Origin: Roseinatronobacter bogoriensis DSM 18756
Lineage (GTDB): Bacteria > Pseudomonadota > Alphaproteobacteria > Rhodobacterales > Rhodobacteraceae
Direction: 5' to 3'
DNA length: 64,000 bases
Assembly: GCF_004366635.1 (NCBI RefSeq)
Contig: NZ_SORN01000001.1
Location: 138,435 to 202,434, forward strand
The notes beneath the pieces are model-generated. The model was given only the letters and a program-made list of their open reading frames with translations, was not told the origin of the DNA and ran no database searches. Of this stretch, positions 7,640 to 16,232 are shown piece after piece (position 1 is the first letter of the stretch; each line of letters opens with the position of its first letter). The translations under genes were made by a program, and so were the position numbers.

Positions 7640-8815
7640 ATGCAATCCTATGATGTCATTATCTTTGGCGCAGGGGCCGCAGGCATGTTCTGCGCTATCG
7701 AGGCCGGGCGGCGGGGCCGCCGCGTCGCGCTGATTGACCATGCAAAAGCGCCGGGTGAAAAAATCCGCATCTCTGGCGGGGGTAGGTGCAATTTCACCAA
7801 TCTGGATATCCGCCCCGAACGCTTTCTGTCCCAAAACCCGCGCTTTGCCCGATCTGCATTGTCGCGCTACACCCAGCATGATTTCATCGCGCGGGTCGAT
7901 GCGGCCGGAATCGCATGGCATGAAAAGGCGCTGGGCCAGTTGTTCTGCGACGGCTCTGCGCGCGAGATCATCGCCATGCTGTGCAAGGATATGGCAGAGG
8001 TCGGGGTAGAACTGAAGCTTGCGACCCGCATCGAAGATGTCCAGCATTCTGATGGCTTCACGGTCCGGACAAGCGCCGGGGAATTGCATGCGCCCAAGCT
8101 GGTGGTTGCAACAGGTGGCAAATCAATTCCCAAGATGGGGGCGAGTGGGCTGGGCTATCAGCTTGCCACCCGCTTTGGGATGGACCTGACAGAAACGCGC
8201 CCTGCACTGGTCCCGCTGACATTTACCTCTGAGCAACTTGATGAGATGAAACCGCTGGCAGGTCTGTCTGTCTCAGCCAGCGTATGTTGCGGGACTATCG
8301 CTTTTCGAGAAGGGTTGCTGTTCACGCATCGGGGTTTGTCCGGTCCATCAATCCTTCAGATTTCAAGCTATTGGCGCGAGGGAGAAGCCATCGATATCAA
8401 CCTTGCGCCAGATGTTGATATCGCAGCCGCCTTGGCTGCTGAAAAACAACAACGCGGCAAACAAAGCGTTTCCGTGGCGCTGAGTGCCCATTTGCCCGAA
8501 AAGCTTGCGCGTCAGATCGTGGCGCGTTCCGGGCTGGTCGGGAATCTGGCTGATCAGCCAAAGGCAAGGTTGCAGGCGCTGGCGCGGGATGTTTCCGCCT
8601 GGCGTGTGCGCCCTGTCGGCACCGAGGGGTACAGGACTGCTGAAGTCACGCTGGGTGGCGTTGACACGCGCGGCCTCGATTCCCGAACAATGGAAAGCCG
8701 CAGCTTGCCCGGATTGCACTTCATCGGCGAGGTTGTCGATGTCACGGGCTGGCTGGGAGGTTATAACTTCCAATGGGCATGGTCATCGGGCTGGGTCGCC
8801 GGACAGGCCGTCTGA
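7640..8815 (+). CDS. BaiN/HI0933-family FAD-dependent oxidoreductase
   Basis: The 391-residue flavoprotein has an N-terminal dinucleotide-binding motif (VIIFGAGAAGMFCAIEAGRRG), the family marker APGEKIRISGGGRCNFTNLD, a second ATGG motif (VVATGGKSIPKMGASGLGYQLA) and the C-terminal GEVVDVTGWLGGYNFQWAWSSG. Length and order match the TIGR00275/YhiN family, whose electron acceptors and substrates are mostly unknown. I start at the ATG at 7640 (MQSYDVIIFG), which puts the FAD motif at the N-terminus. Between it and the ABC exporter a CCCATATATATGGG palindrome lies at 7541-7554. Confidence 0.85.
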   Translation: MQSYDVIIFGAGAAGMFCAIEAGRRGRRVALIDHAKAPGEKIRISGGGRCNFTNLDIRPERFLSQNPRFARSALSRYTQHDFIARVDAAGIAWHEKALGQLFCDGSAREIIAMLCKDMAEVGVELKLATRIEDVQHSDGFTVRTSAGELHAPKLVVATGGKSIPKMGASGLGYQLATRFGMDLTETRPALVPLTFTSEQLDEMKPLAGLSVSASVCCGTIAFREGLLFTHRGLSGPSILQISSYWREGEAIDINLAPDVDIAAALAAEKQQRGKQSVSVALSAHLPEKLARQIVARSGLVGNLADQPKARLQALARDVSAWRVRPVGTEGYRTAEVTLGGVDTRGLDSRTMESRSLPGLHFIGEVVDVTGWLGGYNFQWAWSSGWVAGQAV

Positions 8816-8908
8816 GAGCATTGCGGACGGTGCATATGGCGCCAACTGCGGGGCCAAGGTGCAAAGTGCCGCTGCGCATCGCTGGGCCGCGCCTTCGGCG
8901 CAACCTTC

Positions 8909-10120
8909 CTATGGTGCGCGGCGCAAGACCAGTACAGCATTCAGCCCGCCAAAGGCAAAAGCATTTGACATGGCGACATCGACACTCGCCTCTCGCGCCG
9001 AATTTGGCACGACATCCAGCCCGATCTCGGGGTCGGGTTCATTGAAGTTGGCGGTCGGCGGGATAACCCCTTCGCGAAGCGCCATCAGACAGCCCAACAG
9101 TTCAACAGCGCTTGTGCCGCCGATCATATGCCCATGCATTGATTTCGTCGAAGAAACAGGCACCGCATCAGCATGAGCCCCCATGACGATACGCAACGCC
9201 TCGGCCTCGGTCCGGTCATTCGCGGCCGTGCCTGTGCCATGCGCATTCACATAATCAACCCGGTTAGGGGCAAGTGCCGCGTCGGCAAGGGCCGCGCGCA
9301 TGGCGCGCACTGGCCCGTCACGGTCGGGCATGACGATATCGCCTGCATCCGAACTCATGCCAAACCCGACAACTTCGGCCAGTATCTCGGCCCCGCGCGC
9401 GCGGGCGTGCTCGTAATCTTCAAACACGAAAACCGCGCCACCCTCGCCCTGCACCATCCCGGAACGATCGCGCGAGAACGGGCGGCAGGTGTCGCGCGAC
9501 ATGACGCGCAACCCCTCCCAGGCTTTTATCCCGCCGAAACACAGCATCGCTTCTGATCCGCCGGTCAGCATGACATCCGCGCCACCGCCGCGGACCATGT
9601 GAAACGCCTGCCCCATCGCATGATTGGCCGATGCGCAGGCGGTCGAAACCGTATAGCCCGGCCCCTTCAACCCGAATTCCATCGACACATGCGACGCCGC
9701 CGCATTGTGCATCAGGCGCGGGACAACAAATGGGTGTACGCGGTCTTTGCCATCGGCATAAACTGCGCGGTAATTGTCATCGACCGTTGTGTTGCCGCCA
9801 CCAGCCGTGCCCAGAATAACCCCTGCACGCAGTGCCAGAGCTTCATCAATCACCAATCCGGACTGCGCCATTGCCTGACGTGCCGAAACAAGGGCAATCT
9901 GGGTGAATCTATCGAGCAGGGAAAGCGCGTTGCGCGCGAAATGTTGTTCGGGGGCAAATCCCCGAATCTCGGCACCGATCTTGATGTGGAGGCGCTCTAC
10001 ATCGCGGCAGGTTAGTGGGCCAATGGCACATTGGCCTTGTTGCATTGCTGAAAATGTCGAGCGCACGTCTGCGCCCAGCGGGTTCAGTGTCCCCGCTCCA
10101 GTAATGACAACACGCCTCAT
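8909..10120 (-). CDS. Beta-ketoacyl-ACP synthase (FabF/NodE-like)
   Basis: The 403-residue protein is a complete KAS II-type condensing enzyme. The catalytic triad is visible: Cys162 in TVSTACASANHAMG, His294 in NAHGTGT and His329 in KSMHGHMIGGTSA. The C-terminal MSNAFAFGGLNAVLV is typical. It overlaps the preceding acyl carrier protein gene by 4 nt (ATGA), so the two are translated together and probably act together. This is unlikely to be the housekeeping fabF, which normally sits with acpP and fabG. The product is probably a specialised acyl chain for a lipid or secondary product; which one is not shown. Confidence 0.87.
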   Translation of the reverse strand: MRRVVITGAGTLNPLGADVRSTFSAMQQGQCAIGPLTCRDVERLHIKIGAEIRGFAPEQHFARNALSLLDRFTQIALVSARQAMAQSGLVIDEALALRAGVILGTAGGGNTTVDDNYRAVYADGKDRVHPFVVPRLMHNAAASHVSMEFGLKGPGYTVSTACASANHAMGQAFHMVRGGGADVMLTGGSEAMLCFGGIKAWEGLRVMSRDTCRPFSRDRSGMVQGEGGAVFVFEDYEHARARGAEILAEVVGFGMSSDAGDIVMPDRDGPVRAMRAALADAALAPNRVDYVNAHGTGTAANDRTEAEALRIVMGAHADAVPVSSTKSMHGHMIGGTSAVELLGCLMALREGVIPPTANFNEPDPEIGLDVVPNSAREASVDVAMSNAFAFGGLNAVLVLRRAP

Positions 10121-10404
10121 GCCGCCTGTCGGGCTACCAGCTTTTCAACCTCGGCAATGATTGCGCCGACCGAAGAAATGTCGAATCCCGGCTGCTCTGG
10201 CGTATTGGCATTGAACGGCACCGAGATGCCAAAGGCTTCTTCAATACCAAAAATGCACTCGACCAGACCCAGACTGTCGATCCCCAGATCAGCCAAACGG
10301 CTGTCATCTGTTATATCGGACGGCTCCATCATTGCCTGTTCGGCAATGATCTCCGTGACACGGGCTGCGATAAAATCAGTTTCCTGCATGACGTCGAGTC
10401 CCAT
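10117..10404 (-). CDS. Dedicated acyl carrier protein
   Basis: The 95-residue acidic protein has the phosphopantetheine site Ser44 in LGIDSLGLVE, followed by an acidic helix (CIFGIEEAFGISV). I start at the ATG at 10404 (MGLDVMQETD), because GGAG lies 8 nt before it; the ATG at 10389 lacks a ribosome site and a longer frame upstream has none either. Its stop overlaps the start of the ketosynthase gene. The sequence differs from a typical housekeeping AcpP (extra residues in the NANTPEQPGFDISSVG loop), consistent with a specialised carrier. It lies 128 bp downstream of the L,D-transpeptidase gene on the same strand. Confidence 0.85.
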   Translation of the reverse strand: MGLDVMQETDFIAARVTEIIAEQAMMEPSDITDDSRLADLGIDSLGLVECIFGIEEAFGISVPFNANTPEQPGFDISSVGAIIAEVEKLVARQAA

Positions 10405-10532
10405 TGGACACACTCCAGACCAGTTTGGTGCGTCCTGTATTCCGCAAGACTGTAACAGTTTCGTAACACGGGGCAACTCAATTTCTTGCGGGTGCGGCAA
10501 TGATGCAGTCCTGCGTCCGTTGCCGCATACCG

Positions 10533-12143
10533 TCAGATTCGCAGGCCGTTTTCGACCGCCCCCGCCCGCGACAATGCGTCATAGATCTTTGCATCGCGAC
10601 CATACATGTCATTGCGGAAGTTCAGCGCGCCTCGCACATCGGTAAAGGCGGTGCGATAGACCAGATGCACCTGAACGGGATCATCAAGGTAGACACGGGT
10701 CTGCTGGCCCGTATTCAGCACCGAATGATACAGGCCGCGCGGATCATCTGTCTGGCGTGACAACAATTCATATGCAAAATCACGCGGATCGTTCAGCCGC
10801 ACACAGCCAGAGGAATGCGTGCGCACAGTTGTGTTGAACAAATGCCGCTCGGGGCTGTCATGCAGATAGATCGCGTAAGGGTTGGGGAACATGAACTTCA
10901 CCTCGCCCAGTGCATTCGTCGGGCCGGGTGGCTGGCGTACATTGAAGGGAAAGTTGGCAGGTGTGTAGCGCGAGAAGTCGATCGCATTGCGCGGCACAAC
11001 CCGTCCGCGCGCATCCACGATCTGCAGGTGCCGCGCCCCGCCAGACGCCAGCGCACCCCAATATGATCGCGCCACGATCGAGCGCGGCAATGTCCAGTCA
11101 GGGTTGATTTCCAGATAGGTCATCCGATCGGAAAACTCTGGCGTCTGCCGGTCTGCCGCTTGTGCACCGACGACTGAAACCGTCTCGAATGTCACTTGAT
11201 CCTGATCAACGATCTGGCTGGTAAAGTCGGTCAGGTTCACCCAGATATGCCGCTCTCCACGGGGGATATTCAGCCAGCGCTCGCGTTCCATCGCAACAAT
11301 AACGGATTTCAGCCGCTCCTCAGGCGGGGTGTTGATCGCGCGCAATGTCGCGGCACCGACGATACCATCTGCCTCGATCCCGTGGCGCAACTGGAATTCC
11401 AGAACCGCCGCTTGCAGCGTGGCGTCATAACTCGCCGTGGCAGAGCGTTCCAGATAGCCCATCGCGATCAGCCGGTTGCGCAACGCCACGACCGCCTCGC
11501 CAGAGGTTCCCGGTGTGAACCGCGCGTCAGGCACGCGGGGGCCCCAACCGCCAGATGCGATCACGCGTTCCAGATCCTGACGTGCGCGAAACAGGCGGGC
11601 ATATTCGGGCGCTGCCGGGGCAAGGTTGCGGATAAAGGCCGCAGGGGGGCTTTGCGAAAACTCGCGCAGCAATTCTTCAGGGTCAGGGCGCGGCAAGACG
11701 CGGACAATGCTGCGATCAACGGACCTCGGGTCCAGAACGCCGCTGCTGAGGTCGCGGGCGAATTGCAAGAACACCTTGGTGACCTTGGCTTCAAGATGCG
11801 CGCGGTCCTGCTCTGTTTCGACCGCTTCGAATGCGGCGATCAGTCCGGGCACGTCATAGCGCGCACTTGGCAAGCCATGTTCCGGCGCGCGCGTCAATGC
11901 GTTCAACAGCGCCTCGCGGCGCGGCGCGTGCTCGGCTTCGGTCCAAAGGGGGGCATAGTCGGTATCACGATAAAAGGCCGATACTTTCGGGTCAGCAGCC
12001 ACGCTCTCGGCCAGCGCCTGCCTGAAAGCCGGGAATTGCTGGGCCGAAACAGAAGGTGGAAATCCAACTGCAATGACAAGCGCCACCGCCGCAAACAGAT
12101 TCTTGAGCGCATACGCGCGCCAACCCACGGAATCATCTATCAT
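10533..12143 (-). CDS. L,D-transpeptidase of the YcbB (LdtD) type
   Basis: The 536-residue precursor has an N-terminal signal peptide (LFAAVALVIAVGFPPSVSAQ). It is followed by an N-terminal scaffold domain, a peptidoglycan-binding domain (GEAVVALRNRLIAMGYL...LQAAVLEFQLRHGIEADGIVG) and a YkuD catalytic domain ending in HSSGCVRLNDPRDFAYELL, with the catalytic Cys. YcbB-type enzymes form 3-3 cross-links between meso-diaminopimelate residues in the periplasm. The start at 12143 is chosen for AAGGTGG upstream; a start at 12194 would bury the signal peptide. It is divergent from another wall-associated gene, the DUF882 protein. Confidence 0.9.
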   Translation of the reverse strand: MIDDSVGWRAYALKNLFAAVALVIAVGFPPSVSAQQFPAFRQALAESVAADPKVSAFYRDTDYAPLWTEAEHAPRREALLNALTRAPEHGLPSARYDVPGLIAAFEAVETEQDRAHLEAKVTKVFLQFARDLSSGVLDPRSVDRSIVRVLPRPDPEELLREFSQSPPAAFIRNLAPAAPEYARLFRARQDLERVIASGGWGPRVPDARFTPGTSGEAVVALRNRLIAMGYLERSATASYDATLQAAVLEFQLRHGIEADGIVGAATLRAINTPPEERLKSVIVAMERERWLNIPRGERHIWVNLTDFTSQIVDQDQVTFETVSVVGAQAADRQTPEFSDRMTYLEINPDWTLPRSIVARSYWGALASGGARHLQIVDARGRVVPRNAIDFSRYTPANFPFNVRQPPGPTNALGEVKFMFPNPYAIYLHDSPERHLFNTTVRTHSSGCVRLNDPRDFAYELLSRQTDDPRGLYHSVLNTGQQTRVYLDDPVQVHLVYRTAFTDVRGALNFRNDMYGRDAKIYDALSRAGAVENGLRI

Positions 12144-12507
12144 AAAACCACCTTTTTTCAGCACCGACTCACAGTTGGGCAAATAACCGCCCATCAGGTC
12201 CAGTCACAAGACTGCGATCAATATAATCTGTCAACCGGGTGTTGCCTTGAGGTTTTGGAAACCGGTTTTCGCTACAATAGCGGGCATGCAAACCAATCAA
12301 TCACCCCCAGTATCCGCTTGTCAGAGCTACGAAACCGGCGAAATTCCGCTTGTTTGCCCAATTTGTCGGGAACCAACCTCAAAATCGGGTTGGGGACGAC
12401 CGTCAAATGTGGCACCAATATGCCGCACGTATGCTCAAGCAGCGAAAAATAAGACTGTTCTTGCGGCTAAGCTGGCAAGAATTCAAGAAAAAGGGACAGA
12501 TCGCTTC
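12144..12507. other. Divergent intergenic region between two cell-wall genes
   Basis: The 364-bp gap separates the leftward L,D-transpeptidase and the rightward DUF882 gene and must hold both promoters. A TACAAT hexamer at about 12272 is a candidate -10 box, but I see no well-spaced -35. A short inverted repeat CCAACC/GGTTGG lies around 12372-12395. The DUF882 reading frame stays open across most of this stretch, but translation there would put the Tat signal internally, so I treat it as non-coding. Confidence 0.45.
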
Positions 12508-13077
12508 ATGCAGGATGCAAGCAGACCGAACCTGACACGCCGTTCAATCTTGGGTGCTTTCGCCGCGACCGCGGTTACAGCAGCTCCGTTCTTTCCCGGA
12601 GTGACGGCCTACGCGCGTGGCGCTGGCGACATTCGCAGATTGCATTTCTATTCTGGCCGGACAGGGGAAAGCATGAATGTCATCTATTGGATAGATGGCA
12701 ATTACATCCCGGAATCCTTGGGTGAAATCAACCACTTCTTCCGTGACTGGCGCAACAATGCCGTGCACAATATCGACGTGCGGACCGTGGATTTTCTGGC
12801 CGCCGCACATAACATGCTGCGCGTGAATGAACCCTATATGCTGCTATCGGGCTACCGCTCTCCTCAGACGAACGCGATGCTGCGTGCGCGGTCCAATAAT
12901 GTGGCGCAAAACTCGCTGCATCTGCGCGGACAAGCGGCGGATGTCAGGCTTCGCTCACGCTCGGTGCGCCAGATCGCGCAAGCGGCACAGGCCTGCAACG
13001 CGGGCGGTGTCGGCCGCTATTCACGGTCTGATTTTGTGCATTTCGACTGCGGCGCCGTCCGCAGCTGGGGGTCGTGA
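12508..13077 (+). CDS. Tat-exported DUF882 / peptidase M15A-like protein (YcbK family)
   Basis: The 189-residue protein starts MQDASRPNLTRRSILGAF, a twin-arginine signal (RRSIL) followed by a hydrophobic stretch and AYA cleavage site. The mature part carries the DUF882 motifs MNVIYWIDGNY, YMLLSGYRSPQTN, NSLHLRGQAADVRL and RYSRSDFVHFDCG. These include the His/Asp residues expected to bind zinc as in D-Ala-D-Ala carboxypeptidases of family M15. It likely acts on peptidoglycan in the periplasm, like the E. coli YcbK group, which also neighbours the L,D-transpeptidase YcbB. The frame is open further upstream, but 12508 is the start that exposes the Tat signal. Confidence 0.85.
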   Translation: MQDASRPNLTRRSILGAFAATAVTAAPFFPGVTAYARGAGDIRRLHFYSGRTGESMNVIYWIDGNYIPESLGEINHFFRDWRNNAVHNIDVRTVDFLAAAHNMLRVNEPYMLLSGYRSPQTNAMLRARSNNVAQNSLHLRGQAADVRLRSRSVRQIAQAAQACNAGGVGRYSRSDFVHFDCGAVRSWGS

Positions 13078-13116
13078 CCCGCTTTCCCGCAATGAATGAT
13101 TCGGATGAGCATTCAA

Positions 13117-13148
13117 GCAAGACACGCTGACGTGTCTTGCCGCTTTTT
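13117..13148 (+). terminator. Rho-independent terminator after the DUF882 gene
   Basis: A perfect 10-bp stem GCAAGACACG/CGTGTCTTGC with loop CTGA is followed by CGCTTTTTG. It sits 40 nt after the stop codon. Confidence 0.85.
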
Positions 13149-13350
13149 GCGTACTACCGTACCAGAATCAGGGTTGCACGTGGCATGCGCCATTGAGGCA
13201 GACCACATCGCACCGTGGAGACATGTAAAACTTTGAAAATCGGCATTTGCGTCTCAATTTGAACGAAATCTGCGCATATTGCTTCTGTAATATGTGTGGA
13301 AATACAAGCTTATCGGTAAATGTCCCATCATCTGGGCGAGGCTGTTGAGA

Positions 13351-14004
13351 ATGCTGGAATTCGAGAATGTAAGCAAATCCTACTGGACGGGCACCCAACG
13401 CAAGGTCATCCTCGAAAGCGCCAGCTTCACTGTCCGGCGTGGGATGAATCTGGGCATTCTTGCCAAAAATGGCACCGGTAAAACCACTGTCATCAATATG
13501 ATGGCAGGACTGGAGAAGCCCGATATGGGCAGAATCGAACGCAATTGCAGTGTGTCCTTCCCCCTTGGTTTCATGGGGGGGCTTGAATCAAAGCATACCG
13601 GGACTGAAAACGTGCGCTATATTGCAGCGCTGTACAGTCTTGATCAGGATGAAGTTGAAGCGTTTTGTCGCTGGCTCTGCGATATTGGCGAATATTTCGA
13701 TATGCCTATCGGCACTTACAGCACAGGGATGCGCGCGCGCCTGTCGCTTGCGCTGATGCTGGCCATGAATTTTGACATGTACCTTATTGATGAAGGCATG
13801 CCATCTACAACCGATGTTGCCTTCAACCGACGCGCTGGCGCAATCATGCGCGAACGATTTCAATATGCGACGCTCGTAATTGTGTCGCATGATATGGAAA
13901 TATTATCGAAATTCTGCAATTCTGCAGCCGTAATGCATGACGGAAAATTATACTTTTTCGATACTTTGCAGGAAGCCAAGGCACTGTATGACTACACAAG
14001 CTAA
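13351..14004 (+). CDS. kpsT: Capsule/polysaccharide ABC exporter ATPase (KpsT family)
   Basis: The 217-residue ATPase starts MLEFENVSKSYWTG and has Walker A GILAKNGTGKTT, the KpsT/Wzt-type signature YSTGMRARLSLALML in place of the usual LSGGQ, Walker B MYLIDEG and H-loop VSHD. These are hallmarks of ATPases that drive ATP-dependent polysaccharide export together with a KpsM permease. The start at 13351 gives the normal KpsT length. It overlaps kpsE by 17 nt. No kpsM, kpsD or glycosyltransferase genes are present in the window, so the rest of the export system must be elsewhere. Confidence 0.88.
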   Translation: MLEFENVSKSYWTGTQRKVILESASFTVRRGMNLGILAKNGTGKTTVINMMAGLEKPDMGRIERNCSVSFPLGFMGGLESKHTGTENVRYIAALYSLDQDEVEAFCRWLCDIGEYFDMPIGTYSTGMRARLSLALMLAMNFDMYLIDEGMPSTTDVAFNRRAGAIMRERFQYATLVIVSHDMEILSKFCNSAAVMHDGKLYFFDTLQEAKALYDYTS

Positions 14005-15802
14005 ACCCCAACGTTTCCGGCTGCGGCGCCAGACGCCTGCAACGACGGCGGATGCCCCATCTTCGCGCGACGATGTCAGTGCCGCGTCGGAAAAGGCGGC
14101 TCTGGGCATTCAAGAAAGTGCACCTGCGCAAACCCACGATTCGGCTGTGAAACCGGCCAGCAACACAGCGCAATCTGCCGCCACCGCACCAGTTGTGGTC
14201 AGCAAGCGGCCTCTCAGCCCGCAAACCACTGCGGCACCGCCGCGACCCGAGGCTGAAGAACACGCCACTTCGCAACAGAAAGCTGCCGAAACGCCCCACA
14301 TGGCGGATCATGAAGGCAGCCCCAAGACACTGAACAGTATCGACGCGATTCGCGCCGAAGGGTTGACCGCGCGGCAACTGCGCATGGCGATGCGTGTTGC
14401 GCAAAAGCACGGAATTCGCCCCACTTCAGCATTTGAAGCGGTCTTGATGTTGCGCCAACGCGGCATCGACCCGTTCGCACGTTCGACGATGCTGGACCTG
14501 ATCCAATCAGAACCCCCTGAACCCGGGCGCGAGGTTGCACTTCCGGCGCAGACCGCACCACAGGTCAGGACAGCACCCGGCACACCTGCACCTGCGAATC
14601 CGGTTGCCGATGCGCAAGATCGCATGGCCCAGATCGCCGCCGAACGCGAGAAAGAGTTGAAACGCGTTCAGCGCGACATCGCCAAGCGCCGCCGCAAACG
14701 GCTGGCGCTACTAGGTGCGCGCCTGCTGGTCTTCGTGACCCTGCCTACCTTCATTGTCAGCTGGTATTTCTACGTCCTTGCAACACCAATGTATGCGACC
14801 GAAAGCCAGTTCATCATTCAGCAAGCCGATGCTCAGGCCGGTATGAATGGTATGGCGGGAATGCTTCCCTCAGCCGCCGGGATGGGCTTGGGTGGCCAGA
14901 GTGAGGCCGCATCTGTGCAAAGCTTCCTGCAATCGCGGGCTGCGATGCTGCGCCTTGATATGGAAGAAGGTTTCAGAGAGCATTTCAGTCAGGACAATAT
15001 CGACTTCATCCGCCGCTTGCCCAGCCCTGCCACAGATGAGGCAACGTTCAAGGCCTATAAGCGGCACGTGAAGATCGGCTATGACCCGACAGAAGGCGTT
15101 GTTCGCATGGAGGTGATTGCCGCCTCGCCAGAGGATAGCGAACGCTTCGCGCGCGCGCTGATCCGCTTTGCAGAAGAACATATCGACATGATGACGCAAC
15201 GTCTGCGCGACAGCCAGATGCGCGAGGCACAAGAGAATCTGGACGATGCGCAACAAAAGCTGATCGAAGCGCGTCTTGCCTCTGTCGAGTTGCAGGAACA
15301 ATTCAGCATCATGTCAGGCGAGGTCGAGCTGAACCTGTTGTCGCAGCAGATAGGCGCGCTGGAAACGGAACTGACACAAACCAGACTGAGCTTGCAGGAA
15401 TTGCGCTCAAACGTGCGGCCAAACCCCGCACGACTACAACCATTGGAGCGGCGCGAAGCCGCGTTGCGCGAACAGATAGAACAATTGCGCGGCTCGATGA
15501 CGGTGGATTCAGCGGATGGCGCATCTTTGGCGCGCACACAAAGCCAGTTGATCATGGCCGAGGCCGAGATTCAGACCCGAGAGATGATGCGCGCGCAGGC
15601 CATGCAGCAAATGGAATCCGCCCGGGTCGAGGTCAGCCGTCAGGTTCGGTATCTGGCCTTGTCAGTTGAACCCGTTGCATCGGATGAATCGACCTATCCG
15701 CGCAAGCTGGAATACTCATCGCTTGCCTTCCTCATCTTCCTTGGGATCTATCTTTTTGTCTCGATGACGGGGTCCGTATTGCGAGAGCAGATTTCCGGCT
15801 AG
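13988..15802 (+). CDS. kpsE: Capsule polysaccharide export inner-membrane protein (KpsE/CtrB family) with long N-terminal extension
   Basis: The 604-residue protein has a membrane helix at about residues 240-260 (LLVFVTLPTFIVSWYFYVLAT) and one near the C-terminus (LAFLIFLGIYLFVSM). A periplasmic coiled-coil region rich in Gln/Glu/Leu lies between them, the layout of class 3 polysaccharide co-polymerases. These bridge the ABC exporter and the outer-membrane channel. The first 230 residues are a cytoplasmic Ala/Pro-rich tail with a conserved-looking helix (LTARQLRMAMRVAQKHGIRP...RGIDPFARSTMLDL), which the shorter enterobacterial KpsE lacks. The start at 13988 follows AAGG. Confidence 0.87.
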   Translation: MTTQAKPQRFRLRRQTPATTADAPSSRDDVSAASEKAALGIQESAPAQTHDSAVKPASNTAQSAATAPVVVSKRPLSPQTTAAPPRPEAEEHATSQQKAAETPHMADHEGSPKTLNSIDAIRAEGLTARQLRMAMRVAQKHGIRPTSAFEAVLMLRQRGIDPFARSTMLDLIQSEPPEPGREVALPAQTAPQVRTAPGTPAPANPVADAQDRMAQIAAEREKELKRVQRDIAKRRRKRLALLGARLLVFVTLPTFIVSWYFYVLATPMYATESQFIIQQADAQAGMNGMAGMLPSAAGMGLGGQSEAASVQSFLQSRAAMLRLDMEEGFREHFSQDNIDFIRRLPSPATDEATFKAYKRHVKIGYDPTEGVVRMEVIAASPEDSERFARALIRFAEEHIDMMTQRLRDSQMREAQENLDDAQQKLIEARLASVELQEQFSIMSGEVELNLLSQQIGALETELTQTRLSLQELRSNVRPNPARLQPLERREAALREQIEQLRGSMTVDSADGASLARTQSQLIMAEAEIQTREMMRAQAMQQMESARVEVSRQVRYLALSVEPVASDESTYPRKLEYSSLAFLIFLGIYLFVSMTGSVLREQISG

Positions 15803-16232
15803 GTGCCGCGCTCGAACAACTTATGAGCGGTTATTGCGGAGTGCCGATCCACCCTTTGCAAAAGGGGCTGGTGTTCGCCACCTGATGAAAGGTCGCCGCG
15901 CTTTATGTGATGCTTTCGTGAGGGGCGGCTCTGCGGGACTTTGCAGACATACCGAGGCCGGGTGCACAGCCGCGTAGCGTCGGGCCGCGGTGCGGCGATC
16001 CAAGGTTTACTCTTTAGCGCTTTATGCTGGCCAAGTCCCTGAAAGATCAAATCGTTGCGCAGGTGGCAGCCAAATCGCCGTGCCGTGGGGGCGGCCCGGC
16101 GATGCGCGGCGGCCTATGACCTTGACTCCGCGCAGCTGAACGGCGACCCGATCCCGCTTCGCGGAGCTTCATCCACCCTTTGGAATGTGAAGCGCTGCCA
16201 TGCGATGAGTCTGTTTTCCTGACGGAAAATGA
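15803..16232. other. Intergenic region carrying a dispersed repeat
   Basis: This 430-bp gap lies between convergent kpsE and the MarR gene. Its middle is occupied by the dispersed repeat described separately (15968-16133), and weaker similarity to the other copy may continue leftward to about 15890. Leftward reading frames across it look like translated repeat, not a gene. Confidence 0.6.
15968..16133 (+). repeat. Dispersed intergenic repeat, copy A
   Basis: By hand alignment this 166-bp stretch matches 33996-34161 without gaps at about 145 of 166 positions (roughly 87 percent). Shared blocks include GCGTCGGGCCGCGGTGCGGC, GCTTTATGCTGGCCAA and GGGGGCGGCCCGGCGATGCG. It has no transposase and no obvious flanking duplication. 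Substitutions do not favour silent positions in any frame I checked. Confidence 0.85.

Noticed and set aside
12247..12507. In-frame extension of the DUF882 gene
   Set aside because: It would place the Tat signal internally; the real start is 12508.
15799..16050. Leftward frame across repeat copy A, with a similar frame across copy B (34102-33896)
   Set aside because: The two peptides look alike only because the DNA repeats; changes are not biased to silent positions, so no gene is supported.
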